NCBI GenBank assembly: GCA_014529385.2
Contig: CM043953.1
Location: 114,731,549 to 114,795,548, forward strand
Source of the DNA: Adiantum capillus-veneris
Lineage: Eukaryota > Streptophyta > Polypodiopsida > Polypodiales > Pteridaceae
Length of the DNA: 64,000 nucleotides
Direction: 5' to 3'
The notes under the pieces were generated by a model, which saw only the letters and a list, made by a program, of their open reading frames with translations, was not told the origin of the DNA and did not search any database. Numbering within the stretch: the stretch's first letter is position 1; each line of letters starts with the position of its first letter. Positions 46,853 through 59,416 of this stretch are shown here, piece after piece. A program made the translations under genes and the position numbers.

Positions 46853-46960
46853 AGATGGAACAAACCTATCAGGATCTCTTTTTCAACGTAGGCGCTACCA
46901 TTGATTATCATCATCTGTCTCTGCTTCATTACCATCACACGCGATAAATTAAAACCATTC

Positions 46961-49679
46961 ACATGAGGATGTTGTCCATGCCATCTTGGTTGAGGAGATC
47001 ATGTCAAGTGGAAACCTCCACGCTCAAGAAGCGTAAAAACCATCTTAGGTTTAGGCCTAGAAAAAAAACATTTTTCCTAACCGAAGAAAATAAGGGCAAA
47101 CTTGAAAATCTCTTGGTTTTTAGGTCAAAATTTGAAGCTTTTGTCGGTAATTACACTAAAACTTGTAAAAATTTCCCAGTTTTATTCAAGGCAAGCTCAA
47201 AATGTAACCAGGATTTTAGGATTTTAGTTAAAATACACCGGACCCGGTATTTTTCTAACACTGCTTAGTCTTAGACTCACCGAGTTTTTTTTGAAAAAAA
47301 GCAACGTGCTATAAATTTAAGTCAAAAAATCTACCCAAAATTCACAATTACCTGAGAACTTTTGCAAAGGCGCCAAGCAGATAGAGATGATGTTGATGGA
47401 AAGAAAAAGAAACATGGGGAGGGAGATTCAAATGTATTTCACTTCCCCCCACGCGATGTTGGCGGTTTGGAGCGTCGAAGTGTCTGCGTCTGTCCATCGC
47501 CATCATTATCAGGGTAAGCGTGCTGTTTCAGATCCGAGCTGTAGTATGATTGTGGCTCTATTTGAGGGGTGGGTGTTTTAGGACGATGCATAGGTGTGCT
47601 GATGTAGAAGCTCTAGGTTTGCTAGTTGTTTTTTTTTGGGCAAGAGGCAGGTGTTGAAGAGGTTGTAAATCTCTTTGGAGGTGTAGTAGGTTGAGATGTG
47701 GATCTTGAACTTGGTGCAGCAGGTGTCTTGCTACTAATAATTTTAGTGCATGCACTGTTTATCAAGAGATGATCTTGCCGCCTCTTAAGAATTTGACCTA
47801 ATCACACCATTCTGTCCGCACCTAGATTTATTCAGGAACAACATATATGAATCCTCATTACGGGTATGCCATGGTACTTTTAAAGATTTTGTCAGCTGTT
47901 AGACCTTATTCTGGGAACAATAGTTATGAGATAGTGACAAATACTGTAATTGTTTTGTGTGGGCTTGCTAAAGGTCGACTAGAAATCCCCATGATTCAAA
48001 TAGATATACAGGTGGCACTTCTTTTGGATCAGCAATGTTGGCTGCATGTGAGCTATGTCCAGCAGCTCTAGGAATTGATGGTGGAGGCCAATGTAGGTGA
48101 AGGTTTCGAGTGGAAAAATACATCTTCTCTATACTAATTTTGTTCACATTGCATGGCATATAGAGCAAAACATGGAAGTGGCTTACTTTTGCCAATTGGA
48201 CTCGGTCATAGAAAATTCTTTTGATGGTCATGTTGAATTTGCAGGCAGATGTCAATAGCAGCTTTGAGTTGAATATACTACAACAGCAATGATGAATTGA
48301 ATGTACATGGTTCAAAGGAGAATCAAGTGACTCCATTTCCATGTTTCATTCTCATATTATCACATCTCTTAGCTCGATCCGGCCTTGCAAGTGCTAGCAA
48401 TGTACGTAGGTAATGGTTTCAATCTACAGAGAGTGTTTGGGAAAATCAAGTCTATCCTTATCTTTTTAAATATTGTGTTATGCCATGTCATGCACAATTT
48501 TGTTGCAATATAGTGGTGATGTCCTTTCATGCTTCTTCACAGATTTGTCTTTTGTTTTTTGCAGTGAACCTGAGACTTTTTGCGCAAACACATTTCACAT
48601 GCTACTAGGTATTTCCTCACCTATTAAGTTCCTTGAAGCCTAGTAGTTAAGTGTACCATAGCAGGGTGCTAATTTGATTTATGCCAATTTTGCTTTGAGT
48701 TCATGTTTGGGTGATTCTTTTGGTAACTAGTTATCGTATGGGATTTTGGTGAGGTATGGATAGATTTTATGCTCGTATACAAATCCAACAAGTTGGCAAT
48801 GAAGTGTCTACTGGATTTGGTGAAGAGATTGAATAGTCATTCAGTGCTATGCAAATTGGCTAACACTCCAAAGTGCTGATGAAGGCCTAAAGCCAGGTGT
48901 AGTGTGCCATGGGTTATGAATTGATGAACCCAACACTCCTTGCATTGCTCAACCCTACCTTTTTGCAAATTAGCACTGAAAGCCTTAGAGAGTCACTTAA
49001 TCTGCTATGGACCCTCTCATGTCTAGTACGTCTTGATGGCACTTGAATGTGTCTCCAGATCTTTGTCATCTTTGTGTGGACATCCTCTAAGCTATCATGG
49101 ATTTCTTCTAGGTTTCACCCATAGTGGACTTCTATGCACAATTTTCAGGTCTTGGGATACTCCTCCATACCTCCTAGCGCGCCCGCAAGAGAGTGAGGAA
49201 CCTTTCTATCTATATTTGCTGATAGGGGATATTTGTCAGATGGGTGTGTGCAGTGTTGGTTAATCTTAGTGCAGATAGGAAGAGCAAAAAGGTGGACTTG
49301 TTATGCTATCATTGCTGGCACTGAGTACTTTGCTATGGAGATGCTGTTTTCATCACTTTATAAGCCTATGGAAGCATGCGCAGGGTTATCATCAGATGAT
49401 GTTCACATCACAGGAAGATGGCATTTACATCACTTTATAAGCCTACAGATGATGGTTTGGGCACACGTGGTAGTACAAAAGGCATGGGAAAGCATGCATG
49501 GAACTAGGTAGGTGGACAAGGAGGACGTTGAAGGGCAAGTGGAGTGGAGCAGCCTTGCATAATGTGCAAAGAACAGGGGTGTCAAGATCGGCTGCATCAA
49601 CAGACGGCGCAATGTTTAGCTTCTGCCCAGACAATGAACGCAGCAGCGATAGAAGCTCTTATTGTTCTTTATTGGCAAA
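46961..49679. other. About 2.7 kb without recognisable gene
   Basis: Frames on both strands are short and contradictory. A small duplication, CATCACTTTATAAGCCTA, occurs near 49352 and 49430. The stretch near 47380-47560 is richer in GC with a 64-codon plus frame lacking any known domain. Confidence 0.5.
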
Positions 49680-50872
<1,193 letters not shown>

Positions 50873-52261
50873 GGCACCTGGAAGGTGTCGAGGGGAAGCC
50901 GATGGGGATGGGGGATTGAGGGCTGGAAGCAAAGGGAAGGTTGAGGAAGGTGTTGGGTATGGGTTGGGTGAAGGTGAGCACAAAGCAGGGCTTTGGTGCT
51001 GAAGTGTGTTGGCAGGTGGCATGGATTGGTGCAAGCGGGGTCTGCATGGCAAACAACGGCAGCAATGAAAAAGGCTGGCCTTGCCCGGTCCGAGCTGATG
51101 GGTGTGCAAGTCAAACTGGTGTCGGGGGCTGGGATAGTGTGGTGCAGAGCGGCACAATGGACTATGGGGATGGGGCCTCAAAAAGGAAGGAAGAGTCGTC
51201 ATGGTCGTGGGCAGTAGAGGGCCAATGGTGGAGGGTGTTGTGTAGGGAGCAGATTTGACTGTCCTGAGGTGAAACGGTAAGAAAGGCAGCAAGAAATGTC
51301 GATCTGCATCTAGAAAAGAAGTAGGAAAAGTAGTGGATGTTGTCGATGGTGCAGTAGAGCAGAAGGGCAAAGGTTGCAGTTGCAGTTGCACACAAGTGGG
51401 CATGGGGGCAATGAGGCGATCTTGGGTGCAGGTGGGCAAAAGCTACGGCAGACGAAGTCGACAAGGGGAGGGTGGATATGGCAATGGCTCGTCACACACA
51501 AGCACACCATTCTCTGATTATAAAGTGATGTAAACCTTTTCAACAGATGCATGTTTCTTGTAGAGGTTATTGTTGACTCTTAATGGCAATTTTAGGATCA
51601 AGGATTGTCTGCAACATTGTTTCTAGGGTTTCTGATTGTTTGGTTTATCAATGTCTTGCTTTTGTGCCTTTGTGATGCTATGGGAAGTTAAGAGTTGTTT
51701 GTCGCTTAGCATGCTTGCTTGTGGTGCATGCAGTCTCTAAGGTGTAGAGATATTTGAAAGCTATGCTTGGACTTAATAACCCGTGAGCATTTGATTTTGT
51801 CAACAAGCAATATTTAAAAGTGATGTTGTCGAGCAGCTTTTATGGAAAACCTTGAATTTATTGTGAGGTACTTGTCGTGTCTCTATTGTATTTTTATAAA
51901 AAATTGATGGAATATCTTAAGCATTGTGTAAATTTGTGGTATTCAACATTTAGAATGGGCTCACAGCCATCCCGTGGCACCTCTCTCTTCGACATTCCGC
52001 ACTCTTGAACTTGCTAGATGAGTTACTAGTTTCATAACACATCTTAAACTAGCAAGTGTTGAGAATTCTTGCTCAATCTAGTAATTTTTTTACCATATAG
52101 CTGCTCAACTTGCTATATGGTGATTAAATTACTACTTGAAGCATCTAGGAGTATTCTCACTCTTGCTAGTTTGCACTCTTACTAGATGTGTGTATTGGAA
52201 CTAGTAAGACGTCTAGCAATTATATATTTTTTTCCATATGGTAAGCCGCCCAAAGTTCCTT
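50873..52261. other. No supported gene
   Basis: Long Pro/His/Ser-rich frames run on the minus strand (to 311 codons, 50504-51439), but they start inside and antisense to the UGT pseudogene and show no domain. GC is higher than in the surroundings up to about 51530, then AT-rich. I see no feature besides this. Confidence 0.5.
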
Positions 52262-52351
52262 GTGTCTGCCGACAAGAGCCAATCTTACTAGCTATCAAGA
52301 GTGGGGGTCGACGTAGAGCTTTGTTGTGGGCGACACTCTTTGTAAGTAGAC

Positions 52352-52387
<36 letters not shown>

Positions 52388-52934
52388 TGTGCACAGATTC
52401 TCGACTGAAATATACTTCGTGGGTCTTGTATTATTCACATTATGTTGCTGATTGCAGTGTTTTAGTATGGCGTTGCATACCACAACGTGATTGCAGTGAG
52501 CCAAGCGAACTACAATGCCTCCAACTTCCCTAGTCCGATTGCGACGGTGGGATGACGGTGGTTCCGTTGAACGAGACAGGCATGTTCTTCTTATTTGCGA
52601 GGCGCCCGGCCATTACGTTGCCGAACATAAGCTGGCTGTGACGGACAGCCAGTCAGCAATCAACGCGACTATCAGCCCTGCTGCACCAGCTCCAACACCA
52701 AAATAAAGCGGTCGCCGCATCCCCCGTCAGCCCACAGGCTCTAAGCCCAGCCCTCGCGCCTACGTCTAGCATATCGAGCCATGTCTCCCTCGCCTGTCAA
52801 CTCCCCATCACCATCAAAGGCCCCAGGCCCAACTCCTCTCAAACCATTCTCCAACGCCAATATCAACGCTCCGTTTTCTGCGGCTCTCTCTGGCCTCGTT
52901 GCCGCTTTCCTTATCTTAGTGCAATTTTGCTGAA
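52262..52934 (+). pseudogene. Phytocyanin (early nodulin-like / blue copper protein) pseudogene with intron
   Basis: Phytocyanins are secreted, often GPI-anchored plant copper-binding-fold proteins. Exon 1 remnant: NLTSYQEWGST, stop, SFVVGDTL (about 52280-52338), followed by GTAAGT. An intron of ~120 bp containing a CT microsatellite ends TTGCAG near 52458. Exon 2 continues YGVAYHNVIAVSQANYNASN (His copper ligand; the usual Cys after NY is lost), then after a frame change LLICEAPGHYVAEHKLAVT (second Cys/His ligand pair retained). A Pro-rich tail MSPSPVNSPSPSKAPGPTP and a hydrophobic GPI-signal-like end NAPFSAALSGLVAAFLILVQ finish at the stop near 52934. A stop in exon 1, one in exon 2 and at least two frame changes show that it is dead. 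The signal peptide was not found. Confidence 0.8.
52353..52385 (+). repeat. (CT)n microsatellite in the phytocyanin intron
   Basis: 33 bp of alternating TC between the GTAAGT donor-like site at about 52341 and the TTGCAG acceptor-like site. Confidence 0.9.
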
Positions 52935-53010
52935 AGCTGGAAACGATCACACCTTCTGCAAATAGAGACCCGACTTACTCTGCAAATAGTAGCACTGGAT
53001 GTGTTTGCAG

Positions 53011-54548
53011 TGTCATAAAATCTAATATCTAACTTTACCAAATTATTTCCTCATGTTAAATTGATCATTTAATATGGGGAGATAAAAGGGAAACAAAAGT
53101 TAGAATATAGATATGTGCTTATAGGTATATCTCTATATTGGGCCTAAATGAGAGATATGGTAATCTCTACCTAAGACCAAAAGGGAGATGATCTATTTAA
53201 GAGCTAGGTGCCATAAGTGCATTAAGCTTACCTCACCATGGGACCATAATGGGAGATGAGTACATCTCTGTACGGGTCCATCATGGAGGCATCTTAATAA
53301 AGGGCAATGTGCACTTAATGAAGCTTTAAAAGACCTTAGGGTTTGCTTCATTAAAGCCTCCAAAGGTTAGTGTTAAAAGCCTTGAGCAAGGAGATTTAAT
53401 TTTACTCTTTATGGCTTTAAGGTCTAAGCAAGTAGGGGTTGTGCTTAAGTAGGGGGCCTGCCTGCTTACCAAGTTCAAAGATCTAGCTACAAAGGAGGGG
53501 GCGAGCCCTACAAGTGGGGGGGCTAGGTAAGGTGTGTGCACCTCATCAAGAGCCCATGCTCTCCCAAGGGGCAAGAGGACACATGTCACGAGTAGAAGCA
53601 ATTTGACCCAAGCAAGCAGGGGCTGTGCTTAAGCAAGGGGGGTGCTTGCTTAGCCTCACAAGAGGAAAGAAGGACACTTGTACAAATGCTACACCTCTTG
53701 CCCAAGAGGAAGCTTGGCTCTCATTGGCCAAGGGTCTACATGGCCCAATGAGCTTCCTAGATGCCCTAGAAGGGTGGGTCGACCAAGCCTCTCTCCCCCT
53801 CTCTCATGAGTCTCCCACGAGCCATTCTCCCTCTCTCATTCATTCTCTTCTCACACTCTTGAGAAGCAAGAACTCCATCTCCTTCTCCAAGCTTGAGAAG
53901 TGGAGTGCCTACTACAACAAGCTCTTGGCTATGGATGCAAATCCACACAAGAGTATGCTAATGCTTGCTTATCAATCTCTCTAATCTCCATTATTCTATG
54001 CTAATCTATGCTACAAGATTATGAGTGATTATGTGCAAGGGGGTATTGCTTTCTCATAGAGCTACTTCTACTTCTCTCTCCTTCCTCACTCCCTGCCAGC
54101 TCTCCTCACCTTTCATGGTGTTTGAGGTCTTGGGATTGAGGCTCCCCTCTTACGTTTATGCTAATCATGTTTTGTGTTGTTGTTATGCTAAAGCTTGATG
54201 GGTGAAGCTTTCCATCTTCATTCCATCAAGAAGGACTCAAGGAACACAGTAATTGTATTGTAATCAAGTCTCCCGCCATGGGAGAATCTATAATACAAAT
54301 GCCTATTGGAGGAGGGGACCGGCTCCAACTAATCCGGTCCTCTAGTGATGTCAATTTCTCTAAACTCTCACTCTCTTTAACAAGTATTGTTCATGCCATG
54401 TTAATGTAATGATGTGTTAGTGTTGCTCTCTCCATCCAAGCACTCTCTTTATCTCTTTTTCATCTACACACAAAGGAATGCTCAAGGAAATGCTTTCAAT
54501 GTTATTCTCTTTCCACTACAATTCAAGATAAAGGCTAATTTCATTACA
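53011..54548 (+). repeat. 5' LTR of a second chromovirus copy, 1538 bp
   Basis: Begins TGTCATAAAATCTAATATC and ends TTTCATTACA; aligns along its whole length with 33831-35386. It is directly followed by the primer site, so it is a 5' LTR and not a 3' or solo LTR. No flanking duplication could be tested because no right end is present. Confidence 0.93.
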
Positions 54549-54561
54549 TTGGTATCAGAGC
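54549..54561 (+). other. Primer binding site for initiator-Met tRNA (gypsy)
   Basis: TTGGTATCAGAGC immediately after the LTR end; the standard priming sequence, intact. Confidence 0.92.
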
Positions 54562-55080
54562 ATTAGGTTTCTCTTTTCTTGCTTAAGAAGAGAGGTCCTT
54601 AAGTAGCCTATGAATGGTCAATTTTGTTAATTATATAGAGTAAGTGGAAATAGGATCTATTATCGGTTTTTGTCGAGCCCACTTTGTGGGAATGGTGCAC
54701 ACCTCGGGAGCTTTAGACTTAATAATGGGGTCTTATGATACTTGCCTTTGGTTTTACCATTATTGAGCTACAAGAAGTCCCAAAGGAGCTATCCCTTGGC
54801 AAAATCCGCAATGTTAGACCTACTCTACTCTCTATAATTAACTTAATTCGAGTCGTGGGTGTAGATGCTTAAGTACTGATTTTCAAGATCCAAGAGGAGT
54901 AGCAACTAAGGCTTTGAGTTATCTAAAGCATAAATTAAGCACACACATAAAGCTAATTAACATGGTTGACAATAATAAAGAGAATAAGATGAGTATAGAT
55001 GACTTTATTTTTGCTCATGAAGAAGCTAATGATGACACTCCTATGTTGGTAAAGGGTTAATTTTATTTGCGAGTTAATCA
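54562..55080 (+). mobile_element. Leader and start of the internal region of the chromovirus, then truncation
   Basis: About 400 bp of leader without long frames, then a short frame from the Met at 54962 (MVDNNKENKMSIDDFIFAHE) of about 32 codons ending in a stop. It may be the first part of gag but carries no motif. From about 55090 the sequence changes to unrelated repeats, so the element is truncated here. Confidence 0.6.
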
Positions 55081-55275
55081 ATTCGTGTTTTTTTGCTACA
55101 GGTGATGCTTTTTCGACTTTATAGAAGCATGTATTCCACTCATATGTATGCTCTCTAAGGTGGCGTTGTGGTATGCTAAATAAGTACCAAGGGAAGGAGA
55201 GAGAAGAAGGATTAGACGGAGAGAGAAAAACATACTTGTGAAATAGAGATAGGATCGGGGTGTGAGAGTACCGAC

Positions 55276-55278
<3 letters not shown>

Positions 55279-55311
<33 letters not shown>
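55279..55311 (+). repeat. (GA)n microsatellite
   Basis: 33 bp of GA, adjoining the duplicated segment to the right. Confidence 0.9.
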
Positions 55312-55315
<4 letters not shown>

Positions 55316-55829
55316 AGATGAGGGGGAGAGAGGAAAGATAGGTTCAAAATGAAAAAAGCCCGGCTAAAGTTTGGGTAAGAAGGTTCTCAAGCCGGTTCAA
55401 ATTATTTCATTTAGTAACTTGGTATAGAATTGTTTATGTGTTGGTTTAATGTATATATTTTATAAATATCCTACATTTTAATTGAGATGAAAGTGGAGTT
55501 AAGTAAAAGTGGAGTTTGTTGTGAAGAAGGAGGTTGTGTGCACGTTTTCTACTCACATGTGTGTGTGTGTGTGTGTATGTGTGTGAGAGAGAGAGTGGGA
55601 GATGAGGGGGAGAGAGAAAAGATAGGTTCAAAATAAAAAAAGTCCGGCTCAAGTTTGGGCAAGAAGGTTCTCAAGACGGTTCAAATTATTTCATTTAGTA
55701 TCTTGGTATAGAATTGTTTATGTGTTGGTTTAATTAATTTATATACTTTATAAATATCCCACATTTTAATTGAGATGAAAGTGGAGTTTTGTTGTGAAGA
55801 AGTAGGTTGTGTGCACGTTTTCTACTCAC

Positions 55830-55880
<51 letters not shown>
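55311..55880 (+). repeat. 284-bp tandem duplication ending in (GT)n(GA)n
   Basis: Copies at 55311-55594 and 55595-~55880. Each starts GTGGGAGATGAGGGGGAGAG and includes AAAGATAGGTTCAAAAT, TCAAATTATTTCATTTAGTA, TTGTTTATGTGTTGGTTTAA, GTGTGCACGTTTTCTACTCA and a GT microsatellite. The second copy has an internal deletion near AAGTGGAGTT. The copies agree at well over 90 percent by eye. Confidence 0.88.

Positions 55881-55900
<20 letters not shown>
55854..55900 (+). repeat. (GA)n microsatellite following (GT)n
   Basis: The GT run at about 55830-55853 passes directly into a GA run to 55900, a compound microsatellite. Confidence 0.9.
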
Positions 55901-55905
<5 letters not shown>

Positions 55906-55954
55906 CTGTTCATATGTGTGTGAAAAGGTTCCAAAGCCGGATCCACAAATAATG

Positions 55955-56136
55955 TTTTCTGAGCCCTTAGAGAGGCAGTTAGTGGTGGTTACTCATTGCA
56001 CTATTATATGCCTATAGTATTCATAGAAGAATAATAATCATAGTGTTTCCCGAGCCCTTAGAGAGGCAGTTAGTGTTGTCTACTCATTGCACTTTTAGAT
56101 GCTTATAAATCTTATAGGGGAATAATAATCGTAGTG
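55955..56136 (+). repeat. 91-bp tandem duplication
   Basis: Two copies start at GAGCCCTTAGAGAGGCAGTT (55961 and 56052) and end with AATAATAATC(A/G)TAGTG. Part of the following sequence (GACAAATCATGCATAT) also occurs twice, near 56139 and 56213. Confidence 0.85.
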
Positions 56137-56598
56137 ACAAATCATGCATATTTTATTGCACACCCCACTTTAAAAGTTAGTGGTGGAGTAGTAGACGATT
56201 ATAATATTCATATTGACAAATCATGCATATATTATTGCACGCTCCAATTTAGCAGTTAGCATATGCTGCGTGGGACCCCTCATGTCACTAACACATGCCA
56301 CTCTTCCATTACGATCAATGCTTTTTGAGAGCATGGTGCTGAGGCGGTCCGGGGCGGGCAACAAGAAGAGTGGCCTCTAGACACCCTTCAAGGCTCCCGT
56401 GCTGCTCAATGGGGCTGGGGCACAACACAACACAAACCAAAACAACAAACCCACAGCCAAATCCCAACTACACAAGGGGCACCACCTAGTTTAAGAGCGA
56501 ACTAGAACGCAAAAGAGGAGAATCGTTAGAGCAACCCACAAACAAGCAAGGAATTTACACTAACCCTAACACCAATGGAATACTCTCACACCCTAAAA

Positions 56599-56601
<3 letters not shown>
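56137..56601. other. No recognisable gene
   Basis: Short repeats only; no protein motif. Confidence 0.45.

Positions 56602-56675
<74 letters not shown>
56602..56675 (+). repeat. (GA)37 microsatellite
   Basis: 74 bp of GA. The open frame across it is an artefact. Confidence 0.95.
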
Positions 56676-56678
<3 letters not shown>

Positions 56679-59055
56679 TGCTCGGGCTGCTTTGAAACGT
56701 ATCGGCAATGATCAAGCAAACACAACTATATATTTAAGAAAGAGAGAGAAAGGGGGAGGGGGTGCTTGTTGCATTAATACCTTCTTACAAATCTGTCATG
56801 ACAAATCAAAGTGAGATTAGTATTTGTTCAACATAGCTTGCGTAAATTTCATCACAACACATCACAAGAAAAGCCACCCCAATCACTGTCTTAAGGCCAG
56901 GGGAGTCCTCTCCACCCTGTCGCCCTCTTACAATATGTGGGATTTATGGCTAGATTGATGACAACACCAGAGACAAGCTATCAAGAACTTAACAAAAAAA
57001 CACCAAGATACTTACGCATCATTGTTGTCCATTACTTCACGTTGGAAGGGAGACAGAGTATCCAAGCTTAGTCCAAATCCATCCTCTTTGATTCGGCGAA
57101 TGTTGGGCTTACACTAGTAGGAGAAATGATAGATTTCCTACTCTCACTTGAATGATCACTCTCTCTCTTACAATGGCATAGAGTTCCCTTGCTAATCCCC
57201 TATTACAACACATGCACATGCATAAGACAATGAGCTTCCACTCAAGAGCTCCTTCTAGAGAGGTTGAGCTTGGCTTCTCAAGCTATAGCATAGTGCTCTT
57301 GCTTATGGCTCCCCCCTTTTGTGCTAGCTACACCCTCCTTTTATAGCAATTTTGAAGGCTAGGGTTACTCCTCTAACCATGGTTGGGTTAGATTTTCAGC
57401 AATTTATCTAATTTCTTTTGCTTGGAATTATCAAGAAGTTGGTGGGGAAAAGAGAGAGGAGAGAAATGGAGGTGATAGGACTTTTCATAGTGGGTTAGTG
57501 TTAGTAGAGTTAGTATTAATTTACAAATGGAATTGGATATTTACAATGGGAGTATCCATGTAGGATACAAATAAGGAAGAAAAAAACTCTTAAGAGGTAA
57601 GAAAAGGTGGCTTTCTTACAAGGTTGATGCTCCAAGTGTCTTGAGTAGGGCCGATTTTGACGCCTGTTGACGGTCCACTAGCTTTGACGGTACATTTTTT
57701 CTCCACTCTTGACCTTCCTTGAGAGACAAGATAATTGAAGCTGAGTAATCAACCACCATGATGCTGTCTTTTAAGAGAAGAGGCTGAATTTTGTGGTTTT
57801 TTGATAGATATGGGTAAATTGGAGGAGGAAAAATGAGACTAGGTGGTCAATTTTGGAATGGAATTGTGTGTGGGAGGTATGAGTTCACCATGGTTTCTCT
57901 TATTCTTCAAGGTTGAGGAGAAGGTGAGTAGTGTGCAGAGAGGAGTGGTGAGAGAGATGGGGATGATGAGTGGAGAAGTGTGTGTGAAAGAGGAAAATGA
58001 TAAAGTGGAAGAGAGAGTGTGGCTGCATAGCATGGAAAAACTGGGGTCCACTAAAAAAATCATAGCTCACAGCTTATAGCTCAAAAAAATATGAAAAAAT
58101 TTGAGGCAAAAGCTCAGCCCACGAGCTACAACTTTTGTTTGTATCACCTTTTCAAATTCGGAGAGCAAGTGAACTTTAAAAATTCAGCAAAACCGACCAT
58201 TTTTTTCCACTGCAGTGGTCCTTGTGGGGTCCTTCTTTGGATGATTCTTTTGAATACCTCCAAGAGTGAGCCCTCCATAGTGCATGTATGCATGCCACCT
58301 ACCCTTGACCTTATTTGGTAGGTCTATAATTGAAGATATTGTTGAGATTAGGATATAAGTGAATAGTACAACTAAGAAAATCAAATATTGAGGGGTCTAA
58401 AAAATATGTACATGTCAAATATAAATAATATAAGTGGAAAAAATATAAAGGGGTCAAAAGAAATCTCTCTCATTATGAGGCTACCATGAAAAGATAAATA
58501 TTTTTGGTGTTCTAATTTTTTAGAAAAAAACAAAATAGATGTAGAAAGGGAAAAATCAAAATAGTGAAAAAATATACACATAAATAAAACTAGTTTTTTT
58601 GGATTTTGTTGGGGTGGAGTTACACCAAATATAAGAGAAGCTTACATGAAAATATTTCTATATGGAATAAAGAGTATGAAAAATGGTAAGAAAAATTGTG
58701 GTAATGGTGAGGCAATGTACAGAGCATAAATAACACACACCTAGGTAGAAATATTTAAATAAATATCAAAATAATTATGAAAAAATATTTTATTTAGGCC
58801 CTATATACAAAGAAATATTTACATACGCATGGGCCATAATATACTTATTTTTTATATTTTTTTATATTTTTTTTGGCTCAACTAGCCCAATGACTAGCTA
58901 ATTGAGGGTTTTTTAAAGAAGATATGGGAAAAGTCCCGTGACTCACGCATGCCTATGTATAGTGAAATGGTAGGGATAGCCACAGTGTTTGGTTGATTTT
59001 GGTAGGGTGAGGTAACTCACTGTGGCAATTACAAAGAGCCGAAAAACGGCTATCA
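56676..59055 (-). other. Non-coding DNA including the 3' LTR of the 59-64 kb gypsy element
   Basis: On the minus strand the LTR should begin near 59055, right after the polypurine tract. Its far end cannot be placed because the 5' LTR lies outside the window. The interval has no convincing frames; frames at 57839-58079 are low in complexity and antisense to each other. Confidence 0.5.
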
Positions 59056-59058
59056 TTA

Positions 59059-59070
59059 GCCCTCCCCCTT
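59059..59070 (-). other. Polypurine tract of the Tat-like gypsy element
   Basis: The minus strand reads AAGGGGGAGGGC, followed by TAATGATAGCCG. It lies 15-25 bases after the end of pol. Confidence 0.65.
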
Positions 59071-59083
59071 GATGATGGTATAT

Positions 59084-59416
59084 TCATGTACCATCATAAA
59101 GCATCTTTTTCAAAGAGAGTGCTTCAGAGTCCTTGACGAGATCTTTATTGTTTGGCCTCTCAGAATTTTTGCTAGAGTTACACTCATGCTTCATGTAACA
59201 ATACTTACATGAGACAGTGGCCTTTTGACAGATCTTTGGTAGATCCTTTGGTAGAAGGCGACTCAAATAGGGCTTCAAGCGATACCCGTTTACTTTCCTG
59301 GAGTGCTCTTTACCATTCAAGTCCATAAGCTGATAGTAACTTGAATTGAAAGCCTTCTTGACTATGTATGGCCCTTGCCATCTTGTTTCAAATTTGGCAT
59401 CAAAACGATTATCGAG
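59084..59416 (-). pseudogene. C-terminal end of pol (integrase tail)
   Basis: Continues in the same frame after the stop near 59417: RFDAKFETRWQGPYIVKKAF, the GPY/F module of gypsy integrases, then YQLMDLNGKEHSRKVNGYRL. It ends with a Cys-containing tail at the stop at 59084. Without readthrough it would not be made. Confidence 0.8.

Larger units (their letters stand above)
44653..46960 (-). mobile_element. 5'-truncated Ty1/copia element with intact RT-RNase H and 3' LTR
   Basis: Contains the last third of a copia element on the minus strand: a linker to RT (NEAETDDDNQ near 46940), the RT-RNase H frame at 45269-46852, a polypurine tract, and a 527-bp LTR. Upstream of about 46960 the similarity to copia ends and gag, protease and integrase are absent. 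The related plus-strand fragment at 3.7 kb begins near the same point of the protein, although its own upstream limit is uncertain. Confidence 0.88.

Noticed and set aside
57839-58584. Small frames near 58 kb
   Set aside because: Low complexity, overlapping on both strands, and no motif.
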